Shown: positions 22,545 to 33,600, counted from the first letter of the stretch. The stretch is 64,000 bases of DNA from Corallococcus sp. AS-1-6 (GCF_020037015.1 NZ_JAIQDE010000002.1:1-64000), one strand, 5' to 3'. Program-made: numbers and translations. The notes: generated by a model not told the origin, from the letters alone.

Positions 22545-25448
22545 TTACGCGACCTTCTGCGCGGGCGTGTCGTAGTCCTCGATGGGAGGGCACGAGCACA
22601 CCAGCTTGCGGTCACCGAGCACGTTGTTCAGGCGTCCCACGGACGGCCAGAACTTGTTGTCCCGCACCCACGTCGTGGGGAACACGGCCTGCTCGCGGGT
22701 GTACGGGCGGTTCCACTCCGGCGCGGTGAGCGTGCGCGCGGTGTGCGGCGCGTTCTTCAGGACGTTGTTGTCCTTGGGCGCGCGGCCCTCCTCCACGTCG
22801 CGGATCTCCTGGCGGATGGCGATCATCGCCTCGCAGAAGCGGTCCAGCTCCGCCTTGGACTCGGACTCCGTGGGCTCGATCATCAGCGTGCCCGCCACCG
22901 GGAACGACACGGTGGGCGCGTGGAAGCCGTAGTCCATCAGGCGCTTGGCCACGTCCTCCACCTCCACGCCCGCGGTCTTCTTGAGCGGGCGCAGGTCCAC
23001 GATGCACTCGTGGGCCACCCGGCCGCGCTTGCCCCGGTAGAGCACCGGGTAGTGCGGCTGGAGCCGCTCCGCGACGTAGTTGGCGTTGAGGATGGCCATC
23101 TTCGTGGCCTGCGTCAGGCCCTCGCCGCCCATCATCTGGATGTACATCCAGGAGATGAGCAGGATGCTGGCGCTGCCCCACGGCGCCGCGGAGATGGCGC
23201 CGATGGCGTCCGCCCCGCCCGTCTGGATGACCGGGTGCCCGGGGAGGAACTTCACCAGGTGGGATGCCACGCAGATGGGGCCCATGCCCGGGCCGCCACC
23301 GCCGTGCGGGATGCAGAACGTCTTGTGCAGGTTGATGTGGCAGACGTCCGCGCCCACCAGCCCCGGCGCGGTGAGGCCCACCTGCGCGTTGAGGTTGGCG
23401 CCGTCCATGTACACCTGGCCGCCGCGCTCGTGGATGGTGGAGCAGATCTCCCGGATCTCCTCCTCGAACACGCCGTGCGTGGACGGGTACGTCACCATCA
23501 GCGCGGCGAGCTTGTCCTTGTGCTCGTCCGCCTTGGCGCGCAGGTCGCTCAGGTCGATGTTGCCGTTCTCGTCGCACTTCGTGACGACGACGCGGTAGCC
23601 CGCCATCACCGCGGAGGCGGGGTTGGTGCCGTGCGCGGAGGACGGGATGAGGCACACGTCGCGGTGCCCCTGCCCGCGCGCCTGGTGGTAGGCGCGGATG
23701 ACGAGCAGGCCCGCGTACTCGCCCTGGCTGCCCGCGTTGGGCTGGAGCGAGCACCCGGCGAAGCCCGTCACCTGGGACAGCGCGTGCTCGAGCTGCTCGA
23801 AGACGACCTTGTAGCCGGCCGCCTGCGAGGTGGGCGCGAACGGGTGCAGCTTGCTGAACTGGGGCCACGTCACGGGGATCATCTCCGCGGTGGCGTTGAG
23901 CTTCATGGTGCAGCTCCCCAGCGGAATCATGGAGTGCGTGAGGGACAGGTCCTTCGCCTCCAGCCGGCGCACGTACCGCAGCATCTCCGTCTCGGAGTGG
24001 TAGCGGTTGAAGACGGGGTGCGTGAGGTACGCGCTCGAGCGGCGCAGCTCGGGGACGAGCGGGCTCTCCAGGCCCTCGGCGGCCTCGTCCAGGTTCACCG
24101 GGGACGCGGACTTGTTCGCGCCCTGGATGAAGGCCGCGAGGATGTCCTCCACGTCCCTGGCGCGCGTCGTCTCGTCGAGCGACAGGCCGAGCGTCTTCTC
24201 GTCGATGCGGCGGAAGTTCATCTTCGCGGCTTCCGCGGCGGACAGCACGCCCCGGACCTGCGCGGGCGTCAGCTCCACGCGCAGCGTGTCGAAGAACTGC
24301 TCGTGCTTCGGCTTGAAGCCCAGCTTCGCCAGCCCCCGCGACAGCACCACCGTGAGCCCGTGCACGCGCTCCGCGATGGCCTTGAGCCCCTCCGGCCCGT
24401 GGTAGACGGCGTACATGCCGGCCATCACGGCCAGCAGCACCTGCGCGGTGCAGATGTTGCTCGTGGCCTTCTCACGGCGGATGTGCTGCTCGCGCGTCTG
24501 CAGCGCCATGCGCAGCGCGGGCCGGCCCTGCGCGTCCTCGGACACGCCGATGAGGCGGCCCGGCATCACGCGGGTGTAGGCGTTCTTCGTGGCGAAGTAC
24601 GCGGCGTGCGGGCCGCCGTAGCCCAGCGGCACGCCGAAGCGCTGCGCGCTGCCCACCACCGCGTCCGCGCCGAACTCGCCGGGCGCCGTGAGCAGCGTCA
24701 GGGCCAGCAGGTCCGCCGCGACGACGAGCAGGCCGCCCGCCGCGTGCACCTTCTCACCGAACGCGCGGTAGTCATGCACCACGCCGTCCGTGGCCGGGTA
24801 CTGCACCAGCGCGCCGAAGAACTTCTTCTGGGACAGGTCCACCGTGCGGTGGTCGCCCACGACGACCTCCACGCCCAGCGGGATGGCGCGCGTGCGCACC
24901 ACGTGCAGGGTCTGCGGGTGGCAGCCGTCGGAGACGAAGAACGCGCCGCCGGTGCTGTCGCCCTTGGCGTGCATCGCCAGCGCCATGGCCTCCGCCGCGG
25001 CGGTGCCTTCATCCAGCAGGGAGGCGTTGGCCACCTCCATGCCGGTGAGGTCCGTCACCATCGTCTGGAAGTTGAGCAGCGCTTCCAGCCGGCCCTGGGC
25101 GATCTCCGCCTGGTAGGGCGTGTACTGGGTGTACCAGCCCGGGTTCTGGAAGATGTTGCGCAGGATGACGTTGGGGACGTGGGTGTCGGAGTAGCCCATG
25201 CCGATGAAGGACCGGAACACCTGGTTCTTCGCGGCGATGGCCTCCAACTGCGCCAGCACCTCGTTCTCCCCCTTGCCGGCGGGCAGCCGCAGGGGCTCCT
25301 GCGCGCGGATGACCGGCGGCACGGCGGACTCGATGAAGGCGTCCAGCGAGTCCACGCCCAGCGTGGACAGCATCTGCTTCACTTCAGGGGTCTCCGGACC
25401 GATGTGCCGGCCGGCGAAGGACTCCTGGTACTTCCAGTTGAGGGACAT
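22545..25448 (-). CDS. gcvP: Glycine dehydrogenase (decarboxylating), P protein
   Basis: This full-length 967-aa PLP enzyme of the glycine cleavage system decarboxylates glycine and loads the aminomethyl group on the lipoyl arm of GcvH. The N-terminal half begins [10 protein letters not shown] (standard GcvP entry). The C-terminal half carries the PLP lysine, Lys709, in [20 protein letters not shown], and [12 protein letters not shown] nearby. As in most proteobacteria both halves are fused in one chain. It is the last gene of the gcvT-gcvH-gcvP operon, 112 nt after gcvH. A mismatched hairpin terminates it together with the convergent CDF gene. Confidence 0.97.
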   Translation of the reverse strand: MSLNWKYQESFAGRHIGPETPEVKQMLSTLGVDSLDAFIESAVPPVIRAQEPLRLPAGKGENEVLAQLEAIAAKNQVFRSFIGMGYSDTHVPNVILRNIFQNPGWYTQYTPYQAEIAQGRLEALLNFQTMVTDLTGMEVANASLLDEGTAAAEAMALAMHAKGDSTGGAFFVSDGCHPQTLHVVRTRAIPLGVEVVVGDHRTVDLSQKKFFGALVQYPATDGVVHDYRAFGEKVHAAGGLLVVAADLLALTLLTAPGEFGADAVVGSAQRFGVPLGYGGPHAAYFATKNAYTRVMPGRLIGVSEDAQGRPALRMALQTREQHIRREKATSNICTAQVLLAVMAGMYAVYHGPEGLKAIAERVHGLTVVLSRGLAKLGFKPKHEQFFDTLRVELTPAQVRGVLSAAEAAKMNFRRIDEKTLGLSLDETTRARDVEDILAAFIQGANKSASPVNLDEAAEGLESPLVPELRRSSAYLTHPVFNRYHSETEMLRYVRRLEAKDLSLTHSMIPLGSCTMKLNATAEMIPVTWPQFSKLHPFAPTSQAAGYKVVFEQLEHALSQVTGFAGCSLQPNAGSQGEYAGLLVIRAYHQARGQGHRDVCLIPSSAHGTNPASAVMAGYRVVVTKCDENGNIDLSDLRAKADEHKDKLAALMVTYPSTHGVFEEEIREICSTIHERGGQVYMDGANLNAQVGLTAPGLVGADVCHINLHKTFCIPHGGGGPGMGPICVASHLVKFLPGHPVIQTGGADAIGAISAAPWGSASILLISWMYIQMMGGEGLTQATKMAILNANYVAERLQPHYPVLYRGKRGRVAHECIVDLRPLKKTAGVEVEDVAKRLMDYGFHAPTVSFPVAGTLMIEPTESESKAELDRFCEAMIAIRQEIRDVEEGRAPKDNNVLKNAPHTARTLTAPEWNRPYTREQAVFPTTWVRDNKFWPSVGRLNNVLGDRKLVCSCPPIEDYDTPAQKVA

Positions 25449-25560
25449 GGTCGAAGGGGCTCGCGTGAGGTGCGGTAGGAAGTTCGGCGTCCGAGCGGGC
25501 TCGGCGCTCCATGGAGCGTCTCTAACAACGGGGACGCCCGACTTCTTGCGCGCGCGGTGG

Positions 25561-25944
25561 CTACTTGGTGAGCGGCTCGTAGGCGGCGGCGTCCAGGAGC
25601 TTGCCCACCTGCCCGGCGTCCGAGGGCTCGACCTCCACGATCCACCCCTGCCCGTACGGGTCGGAGTTGATGAGGGACGGGTTGCCCGTGAGCGCGTCGT
25701 TCACCTTCACCACGGTGCCGGAGATGGGGGCGAACAGGTCCGACACGGCCTTGGTGGACTCGATGACGCCGAAGTTCTTGCCCTCGGTGAGGGTGGCGCC
25801 CAGCTTCGGCAGCTCCACGTAGACGACGTCGCCCAGCGACTCCTGGGCGTGGTGCGTGACGCCCACCACCACCGTCTTGCCCGTGATGCGGGCCCACTCG
25901 TGTTCCTTCGTGTACTTCAGGTCCTGCGGGATGTTGTCAGACAT
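25561..25944 (-). CDS. gcvH: Glycine cleavage system H protein
   Basis: This 127-aa lipoyl carrier shuttles the methylamine group between GcvP, GcvT and the dehydrogenase. The lipoylated Lys is Lys65 in [13 protein letters not shown], with [19 protein letters not shown] and [20 protein letters not shown] as flanking family signatures. Length and start ([17 protein letters not shown]) are standard; GAGG precedes the ATG. It lies between gcvT (38 nt upstream) and gcvP (112 nt downstream) on the same strand. Confidence 0.97.
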   Translation of the reverse strand: MSDNIPQDLKYTKEHEWARITGKTVVVGVTHHAQESLGDVVYVELPKLGATLTEGKNFGVIESTKAVSDLFAPISGTVVKVNDALTGNPSLINSDPYGQGWIVEVEPSDAGQVGKLLDAAAYEPLTK

Positions 25945-25982
25945 GGAGGCGGCTCCTCGCGACGGGTGCGGATGGGAGGGAA

Positions 25983-27068
25983 TCAGGACTTCTTGAGGAA
26001 GGGGGTCTTCACGACGACCGCGGGCACGGCGCGGCCGCGGATCTCCACGTCGAAGGTGGAGCCTTCGGTGGCCAGGTTCGCGGGCACGTAGCCCATGCCG
26101 ATGGGCTTCTTCACCGTGGGGCCCTGCGTGCCGCTGGTGACCTCGCCCACGCGGACGCCGTCCTTGAGGATGGGGTAGCCGTGGCGCGGGATGCCGGCGC
26201 CGGTGAGCTCGAAGCCCACCAGCTTGCGCGGCACGCCCGCGGCCTTCTGCGCGACGAGCGCGTCCTTGCCGATGAAGCCGCCCGCCTTGTCCAGCTTGAC
26301 GATCCACCCCAGGCCCGCCTCCAGGGCGGTGTGCGCGTCGTCGATGTCGTTGCCGTACAGCGCGTACTTCATCTCCGTGCGCAGCGAGTCGCGCGCGCCC
26401 AGGCCGCAGGGCTTCACGCCGTCCGGCTGCCCGGCCTCCAGCAGCGCGTCCCAGAGCTTCACGCCGTCGCTGGCGGCGCAGTACAGCTCGAAGCCGTCCT
26501 CGCCGGTGTAGCCCGTGCGGGAGATGATGGCCTTCACGCCGGCCACCTCCCCTTCGGTGAAGCGGTAGGTGCCCACCTGGGACAGGTCCGACTTCGTCAG
26601 GCGCTGCACCAGCCCCACGGCCCTGGGGCCCTGGACGGCGATCTGCGCGTACTCGTCGCTCCGGTCCACGGGCTTGACGCCCTCCGCGCGCGCGCTCATC
26701 CAGGCGAAGTCCTTCTCGCGGTTGCTGGAGTTGACGCAGATGAGGATGCGCTCGGGGCTGAAGCGGTAGGCGACGACGTCATCCACGAAGCCGCCCAGGT
26801 CGTTGAGCAGGCCCGCGTAGACGGCCTGGCCGTCCTGGCAGCGGGAGAGGTCGTTGGAGATGAGCCGGTTCACGGTCTCCAGGGCGCCCGGGCCGGTGAA
26901 CTCGATTTCTCCCATGTGGGAGACGTCGAAGAGGCCGACGGCGGTGCGCACGGCCTCGTGCTCGGCGATGACGGACGAGTACTGCACCGGCATGTCCCAG
27001 CCGGCGAAGTCGACCATGCGGGCCCCCAGCTTGCGGTGGGCCTCGTTGAGGGGCGTACGCCGGGTCAT
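25983..27068 (-). CDS. gcvT: Aminomethyltransferase (T protein) of glycine cleavage
   Basis: This 361-aa folate-dependent enzyme releases ammonia from the loaded H protein and makes 5,10-methylene-THF. It shows the GcvT N-terminal fold ([27 protein letters not shown]) with the [13 protein letters not shown] motif, [16 protein letters not shown] and [15 protein letters not shown] (folate site), and the C-terminal barrel. The chosen ATG has GGAG at 6 nt; an ATG four codons upstream lacks one. It is the first gene of the gcv operon and diverges from metF by about 100 nt, so both pathways that use methylene-THF start from one intergenic region. Confidence 0.96.
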   Translation of the reverse strand: MTRRTPLNEAHRKLGARMVDFAGWDMPVQYSSVIAEHEAVRTAVGLFDVSHMGEIEFTGPGALETVNRLISNDLSRCQDGQAVYAGLLNDLGGFVDDVVAYRFSPERILICVNSSNREKDFAWMSARAEGVKPVDRSDEYAQIAVQGPRAVGLVQRLTKSDLSQVGTYRFTEGEVAGVKAIISRTGYTGEDGFELYCAASDGVKLWDALLEAGQPDGVKPCGLGARDSLRTEMKYALYGNDIDDAHTALEAGLGWIVKLDKAGGFIGKDALVAQKAAGVPRKLVGFELTGAGIPRHGYPILKDGVRVGEVTSGTQGPTVKKPIGMGYVPANLATEGSTFDVEIRGRAVPAVVVKTPFLKKS

Positions 27069-27109
27069 TGACTTCTCCATGGTGGGCAGGGGGTGGTGAA
27101 ACGGCGCGG

Positions 27110-27137
27110 ACTATAGCGGCGCACCTTCTCCGATCAA
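27110..27137 (-). promoter_or_regulatory. Sigma-70 promoter of the gcvTHP operon
   Basis: On the minus strand TTGATC (27132-27137), 16-nt spacer, TATAGT (27110-27115), about 42 nt before the gcvT ATG. The -10 matches five of six bases. The divergent gap is only about 100 nt, which leaves no room for a tandem glycine riboswitch. Confidence 0.55.
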
Positions 27138-27170
27138 GGCCGACGCGGAAGGGACTAAACTCATCCCGAC

Positions 27171-28043
27171 ATGAAGATTCGCAACTGCCTCAACCCCTCC
27201 AAGCCGAGCTTCTCCTTCGAGTTTTTTCCTCCCAAGACGGACGCGGGCGTGGCCTCGCTCCTGCGCACGGTGGAGGAGCTTGCGCCGCTGGAGCCGGGGT
27301 TCGTGTCGGTGACGTACGGGGCGGGCGGGAGCACGCGCGACCGGACGGTGGACCTGGTCACGCACATCAAGCAGCGCACCGGCATCGAGGCGATGGCGCA
27401 CCTGACGTGCGTGGGACACACCCGCGACGAGCTTCGTGACGTGCTGCGCCGGCTCGACGCGGCAGGCATCGAGAACGTGCTCCTCCTGCGCGGGGACCCG
27501 CCGCAGGGGCAGACGACCTTCGAGCCGGTGCCGGGGGGCTTCCGCTACGCCGAGGAGTTGGTCCGATTCGTTCGAGAAGAGGATTTCAACTTCTGCCTGG
27601 GGGGTGCGTGCTATCCGGAGGGGCACGTGGAGACGGCGTCGCGCGAGGACGACCTGCGGCACCTGAAGGCCAAGGTGGATGCGGGGATGGACTTCGTGGT
27701 GACGCAGCTCTTCTTCGACAACGCCTTCTACTTCGACTTCGTGGAGCGGGCGCGGCGGGTGGGCATCAACGTCCCCATCGTCCCCGGCATCATGCCCATC
27801 ACCAACTACGAGCAGGTCCAGCGCTTCACGCGCATGTGCGGCGCGACGGTGCCCATGCGGCTGGCGTTGCAGATGGAGCGCGTGAAGGATCAGCCGGACG
27901 CCGTGGTGCAGTTGGGCGTGGCGCACGCCACGGTGCAGTGCATGGAGCTGCTCGCGCGCGGCGTGCCGGGCATCCACTTCTACACGCTGAACAAGTCTCC
28001 CGCGACGCGGATGATCGTGGGCGCGCTGAAGGGGCGGTCATGA
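27171..28043 (+). CDS. metF: Methylenetetrahydrofolate reductase
   Basis: This 290-aa FAD enzyme reduces 5,10-methylene-THF to 5-methyl-THF for methionine synthesis. The signatures SFEFFPPKTD (with the catalytic Glu), FVSVTYGAGGSTRDRTVD, LLLRGDPP and the C-terminal GVPGIHFYTLNKSPAT are all in place, and the length is typical of bacterial MetF. There is no Shine-Dalgarno; TAAACT lies 9 nt before the ATG, so the mRNA may be leaderless. Its TGA overlaps the ATG of the next gene (ATGA), and a homoserine dehydrogenase follows that, so this is a methionine/threonine-related operon. Confidence 0.96.
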   Translation: MKIRNCLNPSKPSFSFEFFPPKTDAGVASLLRTVEELAPLEPGFVSVTYGAGGSTRDRTVDLVTHIKQRTGIEAMAHLTCVGHTRDELRDVLRRLDAAGIENVLLLRGDPPQGQTTFEPVPGGFRYAEELVRFVREEDFNFCLGGACYPEGHVETASREDDLRHLKAKVDAGMDFVVTQLFFDNAFYFDFVERARRVGINVPIVPGIMPITNYEQVQRFTRMCGATVPMRLALQMERVKDQPDAVVQLGVAHATVQCMELLARGVPGIHFYTLNKSPATRMIVGALKGRS

Positions 28044-28462
28044 GCGGTCCAGGTCCTCAGCTCGCGCCGGGCGACCCGCGCATCAAGATCTTCCAGATCG
28101 TGCGCTTCCCGGCGTTCTTCCTGCTCATCGTCGGCGTGCTGCACGTCACCTTCAGCCTGCTGGGCGGGGTGCTGGCGGCGCTGAAGGTGGCGTCGCCCTT
28201 CTCCACGCCGGGGCAGGCCCCGGTGGTGCTGGAGTTCACGACGGGCTTCACGCTGGCCATCGTGGGCGGCATCCTCTGCGGGGTGCTGGCCGTCTGGGGC
28301 GCGTGGAACGCGATGAACCTCAAGGGCTACGGCCTGGCGACGGTGGGCGCCATCTGCGCCATGTACACGCTGACGCCGGGCTGTTTCGTGGGCGTGCCGG
28401 TGGCCGTGTGGATGCTCTTCACGCTGCGCCGGGATGGCGTGCGCGAGGCCTTCGCACCATGA
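28040..28462 (+). CDS. Small inner-membrane protein, function unknown
   Basis: This 140-aa protein has four hydrophobic segments: FPAFFLLIVGVLHVTFSLLGG (about 24-44), FTTGFTLAIVGGILCGVLAVWGA (about 66-88), GLATVGAICAMYTLTPGCFVGV (about 98-119) and PVAVWMLFTL. The last two, with a Cys/Pro turn, resemble four-helix small membrane proteins common in myxobacteria and their DUF neighbours. I do not recognise a family. It overlaps both neighbours by 4 nt (ATGA at each junction), so it is translationally coupled to metF and to the homoserine dehydrogenase. Confidence 0.75.
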   Translation: MSGPGPQLAPGDPRIKIFQIVRFPAFFLLIVGVLHVTFSLLGGVLAALKVASPFSTPGQAPVVLEFTTGFTLAIVGGILCGVLAVWGAWNAMNLKGYGLATVGAICAMYTLTPGCFVGVPVAVWMLFTLRRDGVREAFAP

Positions 28463-29514
28463 ACCCGCGCGCCGTCCGCACGGTGCGCTTCCTGCTCACG
28501 GGCCTGGGGAACGTGGGCGTGCCGCTCCTGGAGATCCTCCAGTCGCGCGCGTCGCTCCTGATGGAGCGCTACCGGCTGGAGCTGCTGCCGGTGGGGCTGG
28601 CGGACTCGGGCGGCGCGGCGGTGTCGCCGTACGGGTTGGACCTCAGGGCGGTGCTGGCGGTGAAGCGGGCGCGGCACTCCGTGGCGTCGCTGCCGGTGGT
28701 GGGGCGTCCAGGGATGAGCGGGCGCGACCTGGTGCGCGAGGTGAAGGCGGACCTGCTGCTGGAGGCCACGCCCACGAGCTTCCAGGACGGGCAGCCCGGG
28801 TTGGACATCACGCGCAACGCGCTGATGCGGGGCATGGCGGCGGTGCTCGCGAGCAAGGGGCCGCTGGTGCTGGGGTTCCAGGAGCTGGCCGGGCTGAGCG
28901 ACCTGGAGTCGCCGGGCCGCCCGCCCCTGCGCTTCAGCGCGGCGGTGGGCGCGTCCATGCCGCTGGTGAACGTGGGCCGCCGGGACCTGGCGCTCGGCAG
29001 GCTGGGCCGGTTCGAGGGCGTGCTCAACAGCACCAGCCACCTGCTCCTGTGCCGCATGGCGGAGGGCCGGACGTACGAGGCCGCGCTGGCGGAGGCGCAG
29101 GCGCTGGGCATCGCGGAGACGGACCCCACGCTGGACGTGGACGGCTGGGACACGGCGGGCAAGCTGGTCATCCTGGCCAACGCGGTGATGCGCGTGCCCA
29201 CGACGCTGAAGGATGTGTCCGTGACGGGCATGCGCGGCGTGACGCGCGCGGAGCTGGACGCGGCCAGGGCGAAGGGCGGGCAGGTGCTGCTGCTGGCGCG
29301 CGGCGAGCCCGTGGGCGCGGAGCGGTGGGAGTGGAGCGTGCGGCCCACCGCCGTGGACGCGGCCCATCCCCTGGCACGGCTGGGCGCGCTGGAGATGGGC
29401 GCGGTGTTCCGCAGCGACCTGCACGGCGTGAACACCGTCATCAACGGTGAGCAGGGCGCCCGGGGCACGGGCGCGGCGATGCTGAAGGACGTGCTCGAGA
29501 TCTTCCCGGACTGA
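28459..29514 (+). CDS. hom: Homoserine dehydrogenase without ACT domain
   Basis: This 351-aa NAD(P)-dependent enzyme converts aspartate semialdehyde to homoserine, the precursor of threonine and methionine. The Rossmann motif is VRFLLTGLGNVGVP (about 9-22). The catalytic region has RNALMRGMAAVLASKGPL and AAVGASMPLVNVG, then the signature GVLNSTSHLLL and DPTLDVDGWDTAGKLVILAN. It ends after this domain with no C-terminal ACT domain, so threonine feedback through ACT is not expected. The homoserine kinase partner is not nearby. It is coupled to the upstream membrane-protein gene by an ATGA overlap and converges on the next gene with 3 nt between. Confidence 0.87.
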   Translation: MNPRAVRTVRFLLTGLGNVGVPLLEILQSRASLLMERYRLELLPVGLADSGGAAVSPYGLDLRAVLAVKRARHSVASLPVVGRPGMSGRDLVREVKADLLLEATPTSFQDGQPGLDITRNALMRGMAAVLASKGPLVLGFQELAGLSDLESPGRPPLRFSAAVGASMPLVNVGRRDLALGRLGRFEGVLNSTSHLLLCRMAEGRTYEAALAEAQALGIAETDPTLDVDGWDTAGKLVILANAVMRVPTTLKDVSVTGMRGVTRAELDAARAKGGQVLLLARGEPVGAERWEWSVRPTAVDAAHPLARLGALEMGAVFRSDLHGVNTVINGEQGARGTGAAMLKDVLEIFPD

Positions 29515-29517
29515 AGC

Positions 29518-30453
29518 TCAGCCCAGGGACTTCATGAGGCGCGCCAGGAGCGGCTCCACCAGCTCCTGGCCCCGCAACCGCGAGCGCCAACGGTGGGGAA
29601 TCCCGTTCAGGCCGTGGATGAGCCCCGCGATGCCGCCCGCCACGCAGGCCGTGGTGTCCGTGTCGTGGCCCAGCCGGATGGCGGCTTTGACGACCTCTTC
29701 GTAGGTCGTCCCGTTCGCCACGCAGGCGCGGGCGGAGCGCAGGCAGTCCACGACGTAGCCTCCGCCCGTCCCCGGCGCCGGGTCGTCCGGGCGGATGTGG
29801 GCCTCCATTTCCTCCCGCTGCGGGAAGCCTTCCACGTACAGGTCCCGGAAGGTGGCCACGGCCTCGGCCCACGGATCCGCCGCGCCCTCCAGGATGCGGC
29901 GGGCCCAGAGGCAGTACAGCGCGCAGCACACCTGGGCGCGCACGTGGCCATGTGTCACGCGAGACTGGGCCATGGCATCCGAGACGAGCGCCGCGTCCTT
30001 GCCCTGGTGCCACAGGGCCAATGGCAACACACGCATCAGTGAGCCATTGCCGTTGTCCAGGGTGCCGTTGGGGCCGGCGAGCATCGCGGGCGTGCCGTCC
30101 CGCAACCGGCGAAGGGCGGTGCTGGTCTGGATGCCCACGTCGAACACGTCACCGTCCACGGCGAGGTAGCCCCAGTCCTGCCAGTTCACCAGCCGCCGGC
30201 CCAGGTCCTCGCAGTCGAGCCGCTTCTGATACGTCAGGGAGTCCAGCAGGCACAGCGCGTGGGCACCGTCGTCCGACCACGTGCCCGGTGGGACGCGGTC
30301 ATGCGCGCGAGTGAAGCCCGGAGGTGGGTCGTACTCGATGGCCTCCGGAGCCGGTATCGCTTCGGGCCGGTGGAACTCATAGGGCACCCCGAGCGCGTCT
30401 CCGACGAGCAGCCCATACAGTCCCCCCGCGATGCGCTCCTCGCGCCTCACCAT
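29518..30453 (-). CDS. ADP-ribosylglycohydrolase-family protein
   Basis: This 311-aa protein is of the DraG/ARH family, which removes ADP-ribose from proteins using a binuclear Mg/Mn site. The family elements are GLYGLLVGDALGVPYEF near the start, WSDDG (metal-binding DD, about 59-63), GNGSLMR (about 134-140) and the C-terminal metal motif LGHDTDTTACVAGGIAGL (about 264-281, D-T-D-x-x-A). The main metal-ligand Asp clusters are present, so activity is likely. No ADP-ribosyltransferase partner is seen within the window. GGGAGG lies 7 nt before the ATG. It is divergent from a large surface protein gene. Confidence 0.88.
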   Translation of the reverse strand: MVRREERIAGGLYGLLVGDALGVPYEFHRPEAIPAPEAIEYDPPPGFTRAHDRVPPGTWSDDGAHALCLLDSLTYQKRLDCEDLGRRLVNWQDWGYLAVDGDVFDVGIQTSTALRRLRDGTPAMLAGPNGTLDNGNGSLMRVLPLALWHQGKDAALVSDAMAQSRVTHGHVRAQVCCALYCLWARRILEGAADPWAEAVATFRDLYVEGFPQREEMEAHIRPDDPAPGTGGGYVVDCLRSARACVANGTTYEEVVKAAIRLGHDTDTTACVAGGIAGLIHGLNGIPHRWRSRLRGQELVEPLLARLMKSLG

Positions 30454-30472
30454 GTGACAACCTCCCAGGTCC

Positions 30473-30501
30473 GTGACCCCGACCCATCGTGTACCTATAA
30501 C
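30473..30501 (+). promoter_or_regulatory. Candidate sigma-70 promoter of the choice-anchor protein
   Basis: GTGACC (30473-30478), 17-nt spacer, TATAAC (30496-30501), about 108 nt before the ATG at 30610. The -10 matches five of six bases and the -35 four of six. An inverted repeat flanks the -10. Confidence 0.45.
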
Positions 30502-30528
30502 ACCATCCTTGTAAAGGCTGATGGGTCG
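30480..30528. repeat. Nine-bp inverted repeat flanking the -10 region
   Basis: CGACCCATC (30480-30488) and GATGGGTCG (30520-30528) are perfect inverted copies separated by 31 nt containing TATAAC. The spacing is long for a single repressor site but suits two half-site clusters or a looped operator. Confidence 0.55.
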
Positions 30529-30609
30529 CGTTGTGTTGATGATTCATGCGAAGCTCTTGCGCCCTTTCTTCCTGGGACGGGCTTCCCAATTCTCACGAGA
30601 GGCGCTCCG

Positions 30610-33600
30610 ATGCGTCGACTCACCCTGCTGGCTGCTCTCTGCCTGTCTGTCCTTGCCTCCTGTTCCCCCGTGGAGCCCGAGGCGCCGGCGTCGCCCGAGA
30701 CGCCTGGCGAGGCCTCGCGGTCCCAATCCCTGACAGTGGTCAAGGATTACTTCCTTGAGCTGACCTGGGACGGAGCCACGAAGTGCCCCACCTGTGATCG
30801 CACGACCTATGCGTGCTCGGACAACACCGGGAATTGGAACGGGGGCGTCCGGAGCTTCACGGATCCCGTCGCCAAGGGTTGGAGGGTGACTGGCGCGGAG
30901 GTGGAGATCATTGGCCGTGGCTACGACGGCGGGCTCACGACCGTCCTGCTGAACAGCCAGGTCCTGGGGACCTACGGCATGGCCCCGAATCCCTTCCGCG
31001 TGTGCGGTGGCTGCGAGACGCCGGAGCTCGGCTACAAGGCGCCCGACTCCATGGGGATCCCTGGCTACCGATACGGCGACATCAATACCTTCGCGCTGCG
31101 TCCGGAGCGGACCAACTGCATCGCCGCCGCCCGGATCCGCCTGAGGACGGGGCGGCCCCTGCTCAGGGTCAACCCGACGAGCCTGTCCTTCGGATCGATC
31201 GCGGTGGGCGCGTCCGCCTCGCAGAAGGTGCGGCTGACCAACGAGGGCGTCGTCCCGCTGGTCATCGACGCCATGTCGCTGCCCCTCCCCTTCAAGCTGG
31301 CGCCGGTGTCCCTGCCCTTCACGCTCAAGGAGGGCGCGACCCTGGACGTGACCGTCACGTACGCGCCCACGGCCGACCGCGTTGACTCCGGAATCCTGAG
31401 CCTGCTGAGCAACGACCCCGACAACGGCTCCCTGCCCATCAAGCTCGAGGGCACGGGCGGTGCCCCGAAGCTCGAGCTCGCGCCGACCGCGCTCGACTTC
31501 GGCGCCGTGCGCGTGGGCGCGAGCAGCAACCTGCTGCTCCAGGTGAAGAACGTGGGGAGCCTGCCGCTCACGATTCCCGCCGTGCTGACGCAGGCTCCCT
31601 TCAGCGTGAGCGGCCTGGCTCCGGGAGGCAGCGTGGTGCAGCCAGGCACGGTCCTGCCGCTCACGGTGACCTTCAAGGCGACGGCGGGCGCGTTCTCCCT
31701 GCCGATGTACATCCAGGCCCAGGGGTCCGCCACGCCGCTCGCGGAGGTCTCCCTGCGGGGCACGGGCATCGAACCCGCCATCGTCGTGGCGGCGACCGCG
31801 ATGGACTTCGGTGTGCACACCGCGGGGGTCGACCCTGTTCGCAAGACGCTGGCGGTCAGCAACACGGGACTGGACGACCTCGTCCTCACCGCCTTCGACG
31901 TCGAGGCGCCCTTCACGGTGGAGTCCGGCCTTCCGCTGACCATCAAGGCCCGGGAACAGGCGAACCTGACGGTGGCCTATGCCCCGGTGGCGGGCCGCGC
32001 CGCGAAGGACCTCACCCTGCGGAGCAATGATCCGCGCACCCCGGTCGTGAAGGTGGCGCTCACCGGCACGGGCGTGGCGGTCCCCGCGCTCAAGGTCACC
32101 GCGCCCGATGGTGGCACGGCGCTGGACTTCGGCTCGCGCGAGGTCGGCTCCGTGAGCGCGCCCCAGGCCTTGACGCTCAAGAACGAGGGGGCCGGAACGC
32201 TGGTGGTGGAGTCCATCCAGGCGCCCACGGGCTTCGCCGTCACCCCCGCGGGACGGTTCAGCCTGGCCCCCGGTGCCACGACCCAGGTCCAGGTGACCTT
32301 CGAGCCTCCGCATATCGCCCGGTTCGCACCGGAGCTGCTGCTGAGCGCGGACGGCCCAGGTGGCTCCACCCAGACCGTGCTGCTCAGCGGACAAGGCGTC
32401 GAAGGAAAGGTGACCGCCACCCCCTCGGCGCTGTCCTTCGCGCGGACGGAGGTGGGGAACACCAGCAAGGCGGTGCAGGTGACGATCGTCAATTCGGGGA
32501 CGGACACGCTCACCATCAGCACCATCGCGGTGGCGGGGCCGTTCTCGCTGGTGCTCCCGAAGCTGCCGAAGGAGCTCCCGCCGCGCGACGCCTTCACGAT
32601 GGAGGCGACCTTCGTCCCGGTCGAGGACGGCGCCGCGTCCGGCGCGCTCCGTGTGTTCTCGAACGCGCCGTCGTCTCCCACGGTGGTGAAGCTGGACGGT
32701 GAGGGGCTCCAGGCCGTCTCCCGGATGGCGAGCGACGTGATGGAGTTCGGCGGCCAGCGGGTGGGAGGCCTGAGCGCGCCCCGGGAGCTCACGCTGTTCA
32801 ACATGGGCAGCGAGTCGCTGAACGTGACGGCGGTGAACGTGAGCGGACCGTTCCAGGTGTCAGGGCTCAACGTGGGCACCAGCGTGCCGCCGCTCGGAAA
32901 CCGCACGTTCCAGGTCAGCTACAAGCCCACCGAGGCCACCTCGGAGAACGGCGTGCTGGAGGTCCAGAGCAACGCGCCGCGCGCCGCCCAGGTGACGCTG
33001 CGGGGCACGGGGACCACGGCCTCGATGGAGACGTCCGTGACGGCGCTGACCTTCGGCTCCCAGTTCCTCGGGGGGACCTCGCAGCGCGTCGTGGAGCTGC
33101 GCAACACCGGCACGAGCCCCGTCACCATCACCGGAGTGGATCCGGTGGACGGGTTCTCCCTGTCGGGGCTCCCGCTGCCCCATGTCGTGGAGCCCCGCAC
33201 CAGCCACCCCTTCTACGTCGTCTTCGAGCCGCCGCGGCCGGGCGACTACGCGGGGTCGCTCGCGGTGCGGCACGACGCGTCCTCCACGCCGCTGATGGTC
33301 GCGGTGCAGGGCACGGGCGTGGCGCAGGAGCTGACGGTGACGCCCGGCGCCATCGTGTTTGGCAACCAGCGGGTGGACGCCACCAGCCAGCCCCTTTCGT
33401 TGGAGCTCGTGAACACGGGCAACGTGCCTGTCACCGTGCAGGTGACCTCCTCCGATGCCGCCTTCCGTGTGGACATGAGCGCGGCGAGCGGTGCCATCCC
33501 GGCCGGGGGCCGCGCCTCCGTCCCGGTGACGTTCCACCCGACGCGCACGGGCACGGTGCGCGGCGAGGTCCGCGTGGTGCCGAGCGGAGGCGGACTGGGC

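Noticed and set aside
22743-25478. Open frame of 911 codons on the plus strand across gcvP
   Set aside because: Antisense to a canonical gcvP with the PLP lysine motif; the translation is low-complexity Arg/Val/Leu/His.
27081-27170. Glycine riboswitch before gcvT
   Set aside because: The gap to metF is under 110 nt; a tandem glycine riboswitch would not fit, and no aptamer-like pairing was seen.
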